Below are positions 51,662-60,943 of a stretch of 64,000 bases of DNA, piece after piece. This DNA comes from Serratia rhizosphaerae (GTDB lineage Bacteria > Pseudomonadota > Gammaproteobacteria > Enterobacterales > Enterobacteriaceae). A program made the position numbers and the translations under genes. Below the pieces are notes generated by a model. The model saw nothing but the letters and a program-made list of their open reading frames with translations. It searched no databases and had not been told where the DNA came from. Each line of letters opens with the position of its first letter. The stretch's first letter is position 1. The stretch covers positions 1,550,001 through 1,614,000 of the forward strand of contig NZ_CP041764.1 in assembly GCF_009817885.1 (NCBI RefSeq), written 5' to 3'.

Positions 51662-51946
51662 ATGGGTGACGCATTAGGATTGATTGAAACCAAAGGGCTG
51701 GTGGCCTGCATAGAAGCGGCAGACGCCATGTGTAAAGCGGCCAACGTGGAGCTGATTGGCTACGAGAACGTCGGTTCCGGCCTGGTCACCGCGATGGTGA
51801 AAGGCGACGTCGGCGCGGTGAAGGCGGCGGTCGACTCCGGCGTGGAATCGGCGCAGCGCGTCGGTGAAGTGGTGACCTCGCTGGTTATCGCCCGTCCGCA
51901 CAACGACATTCAGAAAATCGTCGCACAGTACAAAGTTGCCGAATAA
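51662..51946 (+). CDS. cmcB: BMC-H shell protein of the choline microcompartment (second)
   Basis: A 94-residue PduA-like hexamer subunit. It differs from the first copy at only a few positions (VACIEAA, tail QKIVAQYKVAE). It lies 23 bases downstream with its own GGAG site. Confidence 0.88.
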   Translation: MGDALGLIETKGLVACIEAADAMCKAANVELIGYENVGSGLVTAMVKGDVGAVKAAVDSGVESAQRVGEVVTSLVIARPHNDIQKIVAQYKVAE

Positions 51947-51959
51947 CCAGGAGCCGTAC

Positions 51960-52238
51960 ATGAAAGACGCACTCGGATTGATCGAGACCAAAGGGCTGGT
52001 GCCGGCGATTGAAGCCGCCGATGCCATGTGCAAGGCCGCCAATATCGCGCTGATCGGCTATGAGAACGTGGGTTCCGGCCTGGTGACCGTGATGGTAAGA
52101 GGCGACGTCGGCGCGGTGAACGCCGCGGTGGAATCAGGCCTTGAGGCCGCCGGACGTATCGGCCACGTGGTCTCTTCGCGGGTGATTGCCCGCCCGCATA
52201 ACGATATTGAGAAAATCGCCGCTAAACATAAAGCCTGA
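51960..52238 (+). CDS. cmcC: BMC-H shell protein of the choline microcompartment (third)
   Basis: A 92-residue PduA-like protein, more diverged (LVPAIEAADAM, VTVMVRGDVGAVNAAVESG, RIGHVVSS). Start behind AGGAG. Three tandem BMC-H genes open GRM2 operons of enterobacteria. Confidence 0.88.
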   Translation: MKDALGLIETKGLVPAIEAADAMCKAANIALIGYENVGSGLVTVMVRGDVGAVNAAVESGLEAAGRIGHVVSSRVIARPHNDIEKIAAKHKA

Positions 52239-52328
52239 TAACAGCCGGGAAAATAGTGAAAGCACGATAGACATTATTACCCTACCGCCGAGAGCACCCA
52301 TTAATTTCCTATTCAGGGGAATAGACTA

Positions 52329-53918
52329 ATGACGACATTAGATCCGGATTTACAATCTATTCAGCAGGCGAGAAATTTAATTAATAACGCCAAACAGGCG
52401 CAAAAAATATTCTCCGGTTATTCGCAGGAAAAGATCGACGAAATTATTAAACAGATTGCGCAATATGCCGCGCAGCATGCGGAAGAGTTAGCCAAGCTGG
52501 CGCATGAAGAAACCGGCTTCGGTAATTGGCAGGATAAAGTATTAAAAAATATCTTCGCCTCCGAGCACGTCTATTCGCATATTAAAGCGATCAAAACCGT
52601 CGGCATTCTGCGCGACGATCGGGAAACCAAGGTGATGGACGTCGGCGTACCGCTGGGGGTCATCACGGCGCTGGTGCCTTCCACCAACCCGACCTCAACC
52701 ATTTTCTACAAAACGCTGATTGCCCTGAAGGCCGGCAACGCGATTATCTTCTCCCCGCACCCGAACGCCCGTCAGTGCAGCCAACGGGCGATTGAAGTCG
52801 TCAAACATGCCGCCCTGCAGGCCGGCGCGCCGGCCGGCATCGTCGACGGCCTGACCCAGCTGACGCTGGATGCGACCAAAACCCTGATGTACAGCAAAGA
52901 CGTGGCGCTGATCCTGGCGACCGGCGGAGAAGGCATGGTGCGCGCCGCCTACAGTTCCGGCACGCCGACCATCAGCGGCGGCCCGGGCAACGGCCCGGCG
53001 TTTATCGAACGCAGCGCCGATGTCAAACAGGCGGTCTGCGACATCATTACCAGCAAAACCTTCGATAACGGCGTGATCTGCGCCTCTGAGCAGTCGATCA
53101 TCGTGGAGAAATGCATCTACCAGGATGTGCACCGCGAATTGCTGGCGCAGGGCGCGTACTTCCTGAATGACGACGAAGCCCGCCGCCTGGCCAATATTCT
53201 GCTGCGGCCGAACGGCATGATCAACCCGGAAATCGTCGGCAAAACCGCGATCTACCTCAGCGAGCGCGCCGGCTTCAACGTACCGCCGAACACCCGGGTG
53301 CTGATCGCCCTGCAGGACAGCGTGTCGCACAGCAACCCGTACGCCCGTGAAAAGCTCTGTCCGGTACTGGGGCTGTATATCGAAGAAGACTGGATGCACG
53401 CCTGCGACCGCGTGGTTGAGCTGCTCACCAATGAAGGCCTGGGGCATACGCTGGTGATCCACACGCAGAACCAGCAGGTAATCCGCGAGTTTGCGCTGCA
53501 AAAACCGGTGCACCGCATTCTGATCAACACCCCTGCCGCGCTGGGCGGCATCGGCGCCACCACCAACCTGATACCGGCGCTGACCCTCGGCTGCGGCGCC
53601 GTCGGCGGCGGTTCCACCTCCGATAACGTCGGGCCGCTGAACCTGATCAATATCCGCAAGGTCGGCTACGGCGTGCGCAGCATCGACGATCTGCGTCAGC
53701 CCGCCCGGCAGAGCAGCAGCCGGCCGGACTACAACACCAGCATTTTCGCTGACTCACGCTTCCAGGCGGGGCCGCAGGCCGCCGCGCAGCCGCCGTGCGC
53801 CCAGGCCGACGACCGTTTCGGCGTAGTAAGCCCGTCGGCGGCGCAGGTGGACAACAACATCAACGAAGAGAACGTCGAGCACATTATCAAAGCGGTGCTT
53901 GGCCGTATGTCCCGGTAA
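52329..53918 (+). CDS. cutF: CoA-acylating acetaldehyde dehydrogenase of the choline microcompartment
   Basis: A 529-residue aldehyde dehydrogenase of the EutE/PduP type, turning acetaldehyde from choline cleavage into acetyl-CoA inside the shell. Catalytic Cys251 in NGVICASEQ; CoA/NAD region FYKTLIALKAGNAIIFSPHP. A Gln/Ala/Pro-rich linker leads to a C-terminal amphipathic helix (EENVEHIIKAVLGRMSR) that looks like an encapsulation peptide. Confidence 0.9.
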   Translation: MTTLDPDLQSIQQARNLINNAKQAQKIFSGYSQEKIDEIIKQIAQYAAQHAEELAKLAHEETGFGNWQDKVLKNIFASEHVYSHIKAIKTVGILRDDRETKVMDVGVPLGVITALVPSTNPTSTIFYKTLIALKAGNAIIFSPHPNARQCSQRAIEVVKHAALQAGAPAGIVDGLTQLTLDATKTLMYSKDVALILATGGEGMVRAAYSSGTPTISGGPGNGPAFIERSADVKQAVCDIITSKTFDNGVICASEQSIIVEKCIYQDVHRELLAQGAYFLNDDEARRLANILLRPNGMINPEIVGKTAIYLSERAGFNVPPNTRVLIALQDSVSHSNPYAREKLCPVLGLYIEEDWMHACDRVVELLTNEGLGHTLVIHTQNQQVIREFALQKPVHRILINTPAALGGIGATTNLIPALTLGCGAVGGGSTSDNVGPLNLINIRKVGYGVRSIDDLRQPARQSSSRPDYNTSIFADSRFQAGPQAAAQPPCAQADDRFGVVSPSAAQVDNNINEENVEHIIKAVLGRMSR

Positions 53919-53941
53919 CACGGCAATAAGAGGTAATAACC

Positions 53942-54199
53942 ATGATTCTCGCAAGGGTGACCGGACACGTGGTGGCCACACAGAAAAGCGACGAACTGCG
54001 CGGCAGCAACCTGCTGCTGGTGACGGCGCTGGGGGATGACCTGCAGGCCATCAAAGACCGGACCTATGTGGCGGTCGACAGCGTCGGCGCCGGGGAGGAT
54101 GACCTGGTGCTGGTGGAGGAGTATTTCGCGCTGAACAAGGAGCGCTACAAGGCCATGTCGATCGTCGCCATTGTCGAGAAGGTTCACCGGGAGCGTTAA
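53942..54199 (+). CDS. cmcD: BMC-P vertex protein (EutN/CcmL family)
   Basis: An 85-residue protein: MILARVTGHVVATQKSDELRG, LLVTAL, VAVDSVGAGEDDLVLV. It makes pentamers that close shell vertices. It lies 12 bases before the alcohol dehydrogenase gene. Confidence 0.9.
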   Translation: MILARVTGHVVATQKSDELRGSNLLLVTALGDDLQAIKDRTYVAVDSVGAGEDDLVLVEEYFALNKERYKAMSIVAIVEKVHRER

Positions 54200-54211
54200 G
54201 AGGAAGCAGGC

Positions 54212-55423
54212 ATGAATGAATTTCTGATTAAGCCAAAAATCCATTTCGGTGCAGACGCACTGAACGCGCTGCGGGATCTGCCCGGCCGTTCGGCGTTTTT
54301 GGTGACGGATCAGGCGATGGTGAAACTGGGGATGGCGGAGCAGGTGACGCGTCTGCTCCAACAGCAGCAGGTGCGCTGCCGCCAGTATGACAGCGTCGCC
54401 TCCGATCCGGATATCGCCGCCATCGTCAGCGGGATGAAGATGATGGACGACGACTACCCCGAGCTGATTATCGCTCTGGGCGGCGGCTCGGTGATCGATG
54501 CGGCCAAAGCGGTGATGTACACGCTGTGGCACTGTCGCCAGGAGCGCCGGCGTCCACGCCCCTGCTTCGTCGCGATACCCACCACCAGCGGCACCGGCTC
54601 TGAAGTCACCAGCTTTTCCGTCATCAAAGCGCGCAGTGAAAAGCTGGTGCTGGTGGATGAGTTTATGCTGCCCGACCTCGCCATTCTTGACCCGCGGCTG
54701 GTGGCGTCGGTGCCGCCGGTGATTACCGCCGACACCGGCATGGACGTGCTGTGCCATGCGTTGGAGGCCTATGTCTCACGGCTCGCCAGCGATTTCAGCG
54801 ACGCGCTGGCGGAAAAGGTGGTGCAGCTGGTGTTCCACCATCTGCTGCCCTGCTACCAACAGGGCAGCGATATGCTGGCGCGCGAGAAAATGCATAACGC
54901 CTCCTGCATGGCCGGCATGGCGTTCACCAACGCCTCGCTCGGGGTCACCCACAGCATGGCGCACGCCCTCGGCGGCATGTTCGGCGTACCGCACGGGCGG
55001 GCCAATGCGCTGCTGATGCATGAGGCCATCGCCTTTAACGCCGATCTGGACGGCGAGTGCGCCACCCCCGCCGCCCATAAATATGCCGCACTGGCGCGCC
55101 TGCTGGCGCTGCCGGCCGCCAGCGCGCGCGAAGGGGTTAACAGCCTGCTAGTGGCAATCGCCACGCTGAAACAGGAAATGAACATGCCGGCCAGCCTGCA
55201 CGCCGCCGGGCTGGACGAGCACCGCTTCCAGGTCTGCCTGAACGACATGGCGCATCAGGCGCTGCATGACGGCTGCACACCGACCAACCCGCGTGAGGCC
55301 AGCCTCGCCGACTTCGAAAGCATGCTGCGCCGCGCTTACCACGGCGCCGCCGGCAACGACCCATCATCAAGCTTACGGACTTTGCGCGACAACGTGCAAG
55401 GCGAAGGAATCAGGAGATATTGA
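54212..55423 (+). CDS. cutO: iron-containing alcohol dehydrogenase of the choline microcompartment
   Basis: A 403-residue group III alcohol dehydrogenase: GGGSVIDAAKA (NAD), TTSGTGSE, and Fe ligand segments DVLCHALEAYVS and HSMAHALGGMFGVPHG. It reduces acetaldehyde to ethanol and recycles NADH within the compartment. Confidence 0.9.
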   Translation: MNEFLIKPKIHFGADALNALRDLPGRSAFLVTDQAMVKLGMAEQVTRLLQQQQVRCRQYDSVASDPDIAAIVSGMKMMDDDYPELIIALGGGSVIDAAKAVMYTLWHCRQERRRPRPCFVAIPTTSGTGSEVTSFSVIKARSEKLVLVDEFMLPDLAILDPRLVASVPPVITADTGMDVLCHALEAYVSRLASDFSDALAEKVVQLVFHHLLPCYQQGSDMLAREKMHNASCMAGMAFTNASLGVTHSMAHALGGMFGVPHGRANALLMHEAIAFNADLDGECATPAAHKYAALARLLALPAASAREGVNSLLVAIATLKQEMNMPASLHAAGLDEHRFQVCLNDMAHQALHDGCTPTNPREASLADFESMLRRAYHGAAGNDPSSSLRTLRDNVQGEGIRRY

Positions 55424-55425
55424 AC

Positions 55426-58400
55426 ATGGCACACTATGCACTGACGCCGCGCGTACAGCAGCTGGCGGAACGCTTTTTATCCCAGAACAGCACCATCAGC
55501 ACCGAGCGCGCCAGCCTGCTGGAGACGCTGCATGACGACGTGGCCGGCCAGCCGGCTCAGGTTCGCCATGCCCGGCGCTTCAATGAGCTGATGAAAAAAC
55601 TGCCCGGCTATATCGGCCCGGATGAGCTGATTATCGGCAGCCAGTCTTCCGCTCCGCGCGCCGCCATTTTCCACAGCGAAAGCGAGCTACGCACCCCTTC
55701 CGCCTTTACCGCGCCGGGCCAGAGCTCGCCTGACTATCTGGCGGTAATCACCAAAGGCCTGAACGCCATCGGCGCCGACATGGAAGACCGCGCCAGAAGC
55801 ATCGGCAGCGCGGTCAGCCGCGGCGCGCTGGACGAAGCCAACCAGTGCCGCGCGATGATTTACGCCTGCAACGCCGTCGTTCATCTGGCGCACAAGCTGG
55901 CTGACAAAGCGGAAAATCTGGCCGCGGTGGAAAATCACCCTTACCGTCAGGCCGAGCTGCGCGAAGCGGCCGCCATCCTGAGAAAAGTGCCGGCGCAGGG
56001 CGCAGGCAGCTTTAAAGAGGCATGCCAGGCGTTCTACCTGTTCCAGCTGGCGCTGCACCTGGAAAACGGCAGCTACGCGGTCAGCCCGGGCGGTTTCGAC
56101 AAGCTGCTGTACGGCTTCTACCAGCACGATATCGCTCAGGGCATCCTGACGCCGGCGCAGGCCTATGAGATCGTCGAGTGCCTGTGGTTAAAACTGTGCG
56201 AGCTGTCGGAAGTGCGCGCCCCTTGTGAGCAGGACGGCTACCCGATGTTCGACGCCATGCTGCGCGGCGTAAGCATCGACGACCCGGCGCTGGTCATTAA
56301 CGAACTGTCCGCCATGCTGCTGGCCGCACGCCGCAATCTGGAAAGCCGCAACCCGGCGCTGCGCGTCCGGCTGTTTAGCAGCCAGTCCGCCTCCCCTATT
56401 CAGCACCATGCCGCCGCCGGCGCGCAGCCGGCGCCGGGCCTGACGCCGCGCCTGCAGCGCCTGCGCGACAATTACCTGGACGCCCGCCCGAGCGTCTCCA
56501 TCTTCCGCGCCCTGGCCTTTACCGAGGTGGCGAAAAACAACCCGGGCCTGCCGACCATTCTGCTGCGCGCCAAGTCGTTCCGCGCCGCCTGTGAAAGCGC
56601 GCCGATCCTGATCCAACCGGACGAACTGATCGTCGGCCACCCGTGCGGCAAACCGCGCGCCGGCGCCTTCTCGCCGGATATCGCCTGGCGCTGGGTGAAG
56701 GACGAACTGGATACCATGAGCACCCGCCCGCAGGATCCGTTCGAGATCGCCGAAGAAGATAAACAGATCATCCGCGAACAGATCGTACCATTCTGGGAAG
56801 GCCGCTCGCTGGATGAGATCTGCGAAGCGCAGTACCGCGAGGCCGGCGTCTGGTCGTTCAGCGGCGAGACCTTCGTCAGCGATCTCTCCTACCACCAGAT
56901 CAACGGCGGCGGCGACACCTGCCCCGGCTACGACATCCTGCTGTTCACCAAGGGCATGAACGGCATCAAGGCCGACGCCCAGCAGCGCCTCAACGCGCTG
57001 AGCATGGAAAATCCGGAAGATATCGACAAGATCTACTTCTACAAGGCGGCGATCGAAACCTGCGACGGCGTGATGAACTATGCCAGACGCCTAGCCGACA
57101 AGGCGCGCGAGCTGGCGTCGCAGGAGCGCGATCCGGCGCGCCGCGCCGAGCTGCTGACCATTGCGGAAACCAACGAAAACGTGCCGGCCAACCCGCCGCA
57201 GACCCTGCAGGAAGCGCTGCAGAGCATCTGGACGATAGAGTCGCTGTTTGAAGTGGAAGAGAACCAGACCGGGCTGTCGCTCGGGCGTATGGACCAGTAC
57301 TGCTACCCGATGTATCAGGCGGATATCGCCTCCGGCCGTCTGACGCAGGAGCAGGCGCTGGAACTGATGCAGGCGTTTATCATCAAGTGCGCCGAGCTGA
57401 TGTGGATGTCCAGCGAACTGGGCGCCAAGTACTTCGCCGGCTACCAGCCGTTTATCAACCTGACCGTAGGCGGCCAGAAACGCAGCGGCGGCGACGCCTG
57501 TAACGCACTGACCTACCTGATTATGGATGCGGTGCGCTTTGTCAAAGTGTACCAGCCGTCGCTGGCCTGCCGTATTCACAACCAGTCGCCGCAGCAGTAT
57601 ATGGAAAAAATCGTCGAGGTGGTGAAAGCCGGTATGGGCTTCCCGGCCTGCCACTTCGATGATTCCCACATCAAGATGATGCTGCGTAAAGGGTTCGACT
57701 TTGAAGACGCGCGCGACTACTGCCTGATGGGCTGCGTGGAGCCGCAAAAGTCGGGTCGCATCTACCAGTGGACCTCCACCGGCTATACCCAGTGGCCGAT
57801 CGCCATCGAATTTGTGCTCAACCGCGGCCGTATGGTGCTGTTCGACAGCGACCAAGGCCTGGATACCGGCGAGCTGCACACGCTGAAAACCTTTGAAGAC
57901 TTCGACCGCGCGGTGAAAGAGCAGGTGGCGCATATCGTCAAACTCTCCGCCATCGGCACCGTGATCAGCCAGCGCGTGCACCGCGACGTCGCGCCCAAGC
58001 CGCTGATGTCGCTGCTGGTGGAAGGCTGCATGGAAAAAGGTATCGACGTCGCCGCCGGCGGCGCGGTGATCAACCACGGCCCGGGCCTGATCTTCTCTGG
58101 TCTCGCGACCTATGTCGACTCGATGGCCGCCATCCGCAAGCTGGTATATCAGGATCGTAAATACACCCTGGAGCAGATCCGCGATGCGCTGCTGGCCAAC
58201 TTCGAAGGCTACGAACAGCTGCGCCGCGACTGTCTGAACGCGCCGAAGTACGGCAACGACGACGACAGCGTGGATCAGTTCGCCCTCGATATCACCGAGT
58301 GGACGGAGCGCGAATGCCGTCAGTACAAGATGCTCTACTCGCGCCTGAGCCACGGCACCCTGTCCATCTCCAACAACACGCCAATCGGCGAGCTGACGGC

Positions 58401-58809
58401 GGCGACGCCGAACGGCCGTCTGGCCTGGATGCCGCTGTCCGACGGCATCAGCCCGACCCAGGGCGCGGACAAGCAGGGGCCGACCGCCATCATCAAGTCC
58501 GTCAGCAAAATGAACGTGGAGACCATGAACATCGGCATGGTGCACAACTTCAAGTTCCTCAAAGGGCTGCTGGACACGCCGGAAGGCAAGGGCGGGCTGA
58601 TCACCCTGCTGCGCACCGCTTCGATTCTCGGCAACGGCCAGATGCAGTTCAGCTATGTCGATAACGAGGTGCTGAAAAAAGCCCAGTTGGAGCCGGAGAA
58701 ATACCGCGACCTGATCGTGCGCGTTGCGGGATACAGCGCCTACTTCGTGGAGCTGTGCAAAGAGGTTCAGGACGAAATCATCAGCCGTACGGTGATTGAG
58801 AAGTTCTGA
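55426..58809 (+). CDS. cutC: choline trimethylamine-lyase, long (type II) form
   Basis: A 1127-residue glycyl radical enzyme cleaving choline to trimethylamine and acetaldehyde. Thiyl Cys770 and Glu772 in GCVEP, glycyl radical Gly1102 in RVAGYSAYF. The N-terminal about 320 residues are an extra module that repeats features of the PFL-domain start (LTPRVQQLAERF versus LTPRLQRLRDNY; GPDELIIGS versus QPDELIVGH), with a Ser/Ala/Pro linker near 325-338. This long form is typical of Gammaproteobacteria. ATG 55426 is behind AGGAG; TTG 55420 is less likely. Confidence 0.95.
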   Translation: MAHYALTPRVQQLAERFLSQNSTISTERASLLETLHDDVAGQPAQVRHARRFNELMKKLPGYIGPDELIIGSQSSAPRAAIFHSESELRTPSAFTAPGQSSPDYLAVITKGLNAIGADMEDRARSIGSAVSRGALDEANQCRAMIYACNAVVHLAHKLADKAENLAAVENHPYRQAELREAAAILRKVPAQGAGSFKEACQAFYLFQLALHLENGSYAVSPGGFDKLLYGFYQHDIAQGILTPAQAYEIVECLWLKLCELSEVRAPCEQDGYPMFDAMLRGVSIDDPALVINELSAMLLAARRNLESRNPALRVRLFSSQSASPIQHHAAAGAQPAPGLTPRLQRLRDNYLDARPSVSIFRALAFTEVAKNNPGLPTILLRAKSFRAACESAPILIQPDELIVGHPCGKPRAGAFSPDIAWRWVKDELDTMSTRPQDPFEIAEEDKQIIREQIVPFWEGRSLDEICEAQYREAGVWSFSGETFVSDLSYHQINGGGDTCPGYDILLFTKGMNGIKADAQQRLNALSMENPEDIDKIYFYKAAIETCDGVMNYARRLADKARELASQERDPARRAELLTIAETNENVPANPPQTLQEALQSIWTIESLFEVEENQTGLSLGRMDQYCYPMYQADIASGRLTQEQALELMQAFIIKCAELMWMSSELGAKYFAGYQPFINLTVGGQKRSGGDACNALTYLIMDAVRFVKVYQPSLACRIHNQSPQQYMEKIVEVVKAGMGFPACHFDDSHIKMMLRKGFDFEDARDYCLMGCVEPQKSGRIYQWTSTGYTQWPIAIEFVLNRGRMVLFDSDQGLDTGELHTLKTFEDFDRAVKEQVAHIVKLSAIGTVISQRVHRDVAPKPLMSLLVEGCMEKGIDVAAGGAVINHGPGLIFSGLATYVDSMAAIRKLVYQDRKYTLEQIRDALLANFEGYEQLRRDCLNAPKYGNDDDSVDQFALDITEWTERECRQYKMLYSRLSHGTLSISNNTPIGELTAATPNGRLAWMPLSDGISPTQGADKQGPTAIIKSVSKMNVETMNIGMVHNFKFLKGLLDTPEGKGGLITLLRTASILGNGQMQFSYVDNEVLKKAQLEPEKYRDLIVRVAGYSAYFVELCKEVQDEIISRTVIEKF

Positions 58810-58874
58810 TATTGCGCCGGGGATGACGCAGGGAGGCGTTATCCCACCGCCCGACTAATGAGGTAACGATAACC

Positions 58875-59822
58875 ATGGATAACATGGAGCGAAAGGGTCG
58901 CATTTTCAATATCCAGAAATACTCGATCTATGACGGAGACGGTATCCGCACCCTGATTTTTTTCAAAGGCTGCAACATCCGCTGCGCCTGGTGCGCCAAC
59001 CCTGAAGGGCTCAGCAGCCAGTTTCAGGTGATGTACTCCCGCGACAAGTGCGTTGACTGCGGCCAGTGCGTCGATGTCTGCCCGGTGGGCATCCACTCGA
59101 TGATCAAAAACCCGCAGGGCGACCCGCAGCACCGGGTCGACCGTCAGCTCGACTGCATCGGCTGCCGCAAGTGTGAAGAGGTGTGCATCAGCGACGCGCT
59201 GGACATCATGGGCAAAGACGTCACGGTGCGGGAGCTGATGGACATCATCCTGCAGGACATCGACTTTTACCATGCCTCCGGCGGCGGCGTGACGCTGGGC
59301 GGCGGCGAGCTGAGCCTGCAGGCGGACTTTGCCGTCGCGCTGCTGACCGAATGCAAAAAAATGATGATCAACACCGCCATTGAGACCAACGGCACCACGC
59401 CGCTGGCCAACTACGAAAAACTGGCGACCTGCACCGATATGTTCCTGTTCGACATCAAGCATATCGACAGCGACCGCCACCGCGAACTGTTCGGCGTCGG
59501 CAACGAAGGCGTGAAGCGCAACCTGGAGCGCCTGGTGGAGCTTGGCGCTCATATCGTGGTGCGCATGCCGCTGGTGCGCGGCTACAACGACGCCTACGAC
59601 GCCATCACCGGCGCGATTGACTATGTCACCGCGCTGGCGCGGCGCGGCAATATCAGCCGCATCGACGTGCTGCCTTACCACCAGTTGGGCAACACCAAAT
59701 ACGACCGGCTCGACATGATCTATCCCATTCAGCACGACCCCAGCTACAGCGAGCAAGAGCTGGATCAACTGGCGGCGTTTTTCCAACGCTTTGATTTCGA
59801 CATCAGACTAGTAAGGCACTAA
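58875..59822 (+). CDS. cutD: CutC-activating radical SAM enzyme
   Basis: A 315-residue glycyl-radical activase. Radical SAM cluster CNIRCAWC (CxxxCxxC); an inserted ferredoxin-like pair CVDCGQCVDVCPVG and CIGCRKCEEVC; GGGELSLQ for SAM binding. It installs the Gly1102 radical on CutC. Confidence 0.93.
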   Translation: MDNMERKGRIFNIQKYSIYDGDGIRTLIFFKGCNIRCAWCANPEGLSSQFQVMYSRDKCVDCGQCVDVCPVGIHSMIKNPQGDPQHRVDRQLDCIGCRKCEEVCISDALDIMGKDVTVRELMDIILQDIDFYHASGGGVTLGGGELSLQADFAVALLTECKKMMINTAIETNGTTPLANYEKLATCTDMFLFDIKHIDSDRHRELFGVGNEGVKRNLERLVELGAHIVVRMPLVRGYNDAYDAITGAIDYVTALARRGNISRIDVLPYHQLGNTKYDRLDMIYPIQHDPSYSEQELDQLAAFFQRFDFDIRLVRH

Positions 59823-59832
59823 GGAGAATCAC

Positions 59833-60267
59833 ATGAAGTTAAGCCTGGGAGTCATTGAAACCTACGGCCTCACCGCCGCCATTCAGGCCGCCGACGCGGC
59901 CTGTAAATCCGCCTCGGTCACGCTGCTGGGTTACAAGAAGATCGGCGCCGGTCTGGTTAACGTATTCCTCGGCGGCGAGATCAGCGCGGTGAAAAGCGCC
60001 GTTGACAGCGGCGTCGCCGCCGTCGGCCAGCCGACGTTTATCCGTGGCCGGCTGGTTATCGCCCGTCCGGGCGAACAGGTGGTGGCACTGCTGAATGGTC
60101 TGGCGGGCAACGCCCTGACGCCGTCAGACGACGATGCCGCCATCGCACCGAGCGCCGCCGCAGCCGCTCCGGCCGACAAACGGGACGATGCCCCGCCACC
60201 GACCGCCGAGGCTAAACAACCCGCGCGCACCGAAAACCGGGCCGGCGGCAAAAAGGATCAGAAATAA
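59833..60267 (+). CDS. cmcE: BMC-H shell protein with C-terminal extension (fourth)
   Basis: A 144-residue protein. BMC domain 1-90 (LGVIETYGLTAAIQAADAACK, IGAGLVNVFLGGEISAV), then a low-complexity Ala/Pro/Lys/Asp tail of about 50 residues without a zinc motif. More distant from the first three. Tail may contact cargo (inference). Confidence 0.85.
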   Translation: MKLSLGVIETYGLTAAIQAADAACKSASVTLLGYKKIGAGLVNVFLGGEISAVKSAVDSGVAAVGQPTFIRGRLVIARPGEQVVALLNGLAGNALTPSDDDAAIAPSAAAAAPADKRDDAPPPTAEAKQPARTENRAGGKKDQK

Positions 60268-60300
60268 CGACAGCGTCTCTTAACAGTCAGGAACAACCCT

Positions 60301-60936
60301 ATGTTTAAAGCATCGTTACTGGAAAAGGTGCGTCACAACCTGACGCAGGCGCAGCCGCTGCCGTCGGAGATGGCAATCCCGGTTGGCGTCTCCAACCGCC
60401 ATGTCCACCTGTCGCAGCCGGATATCGAGGCGCTGTTCGGCCCAGGTTACCAACTGACGCCGCTGAAGGAACTGCGCCAGCCGGGACAGTTCGCCGCTAA
60501 AGAGTGCGTGACCATCGTCGGGCCGAAGGGCGCAATTGGCAAGGTGCGGGTGCTGGGGCCGGCGCGGGACGTTTCGCAGCTGGAGATCTCCAAGGCCGAC
60601 TGTTTCACCCTCGGGGTGAAAGCGCCGGTGCGCGAGTCGGGCCAGCTGCAGGCCTCCGGCGACGCAATGCTGGCCGGCCCGGCGGGCTATGTCGCGCTGC
60701 GTTCGCAGGTGATTTGCGCCTAGCGGCATATCCATATGTCGCCGCTGGACGCCGCCCGGCTGGGAGTGAGCAACGGTCAGGCGGTGCGGGTCAAAACGGC
60801 AGGTCAGCGCGCGCTGGTCTTCGACCAGGTGGTGGTGCGCGTGAAAGACAGCTTTGCGCTGGAACTGCACATTGACACCGATGAAGCCAACGCCGCCGGA
60901 CTGGCCTCCGGCGACAGCGTCACGCTGGCAGGCTGA
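60301..60936 (+). pseudogene. pduL: PduL-type phosphotransacylase gene interrupted by one amber codon
   Basis: The reading frame is continuous from ATG 60301 to TGA 60936 except for TAG at 60721-60723. The first 140 codons include VSNRHVHLS (zinc HxH) and end QVICA. After the TAG it reads RHIHMSPLDAARLGVSNGQ to the normal end, where other PduL proteins carry the second zinc motif. CAG to TAG is the simplest change. The first part alone lacks the second metal-binding half and should be inactive. A suppressor tRNA, sequencing error or restart at ATG 60736 are alternatives. The product would convert acetyl-CoA to acetyl phosphate. Confidence 0.85.
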
Positions 60937-60943
60937 GGGGGCG

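Noticed and set aside
57091..58545. Long minus-strand open frame of 484 codons opposite cutC, and similar ones opposite bglF, bglB, DeoR and the GntP gene
   Set aside because: They lie exactly over strongly supported GC-rich genes, have His/Gln/Arg/Val-rich composition with no recognisable domain, and follow from codon bias on the real strand.
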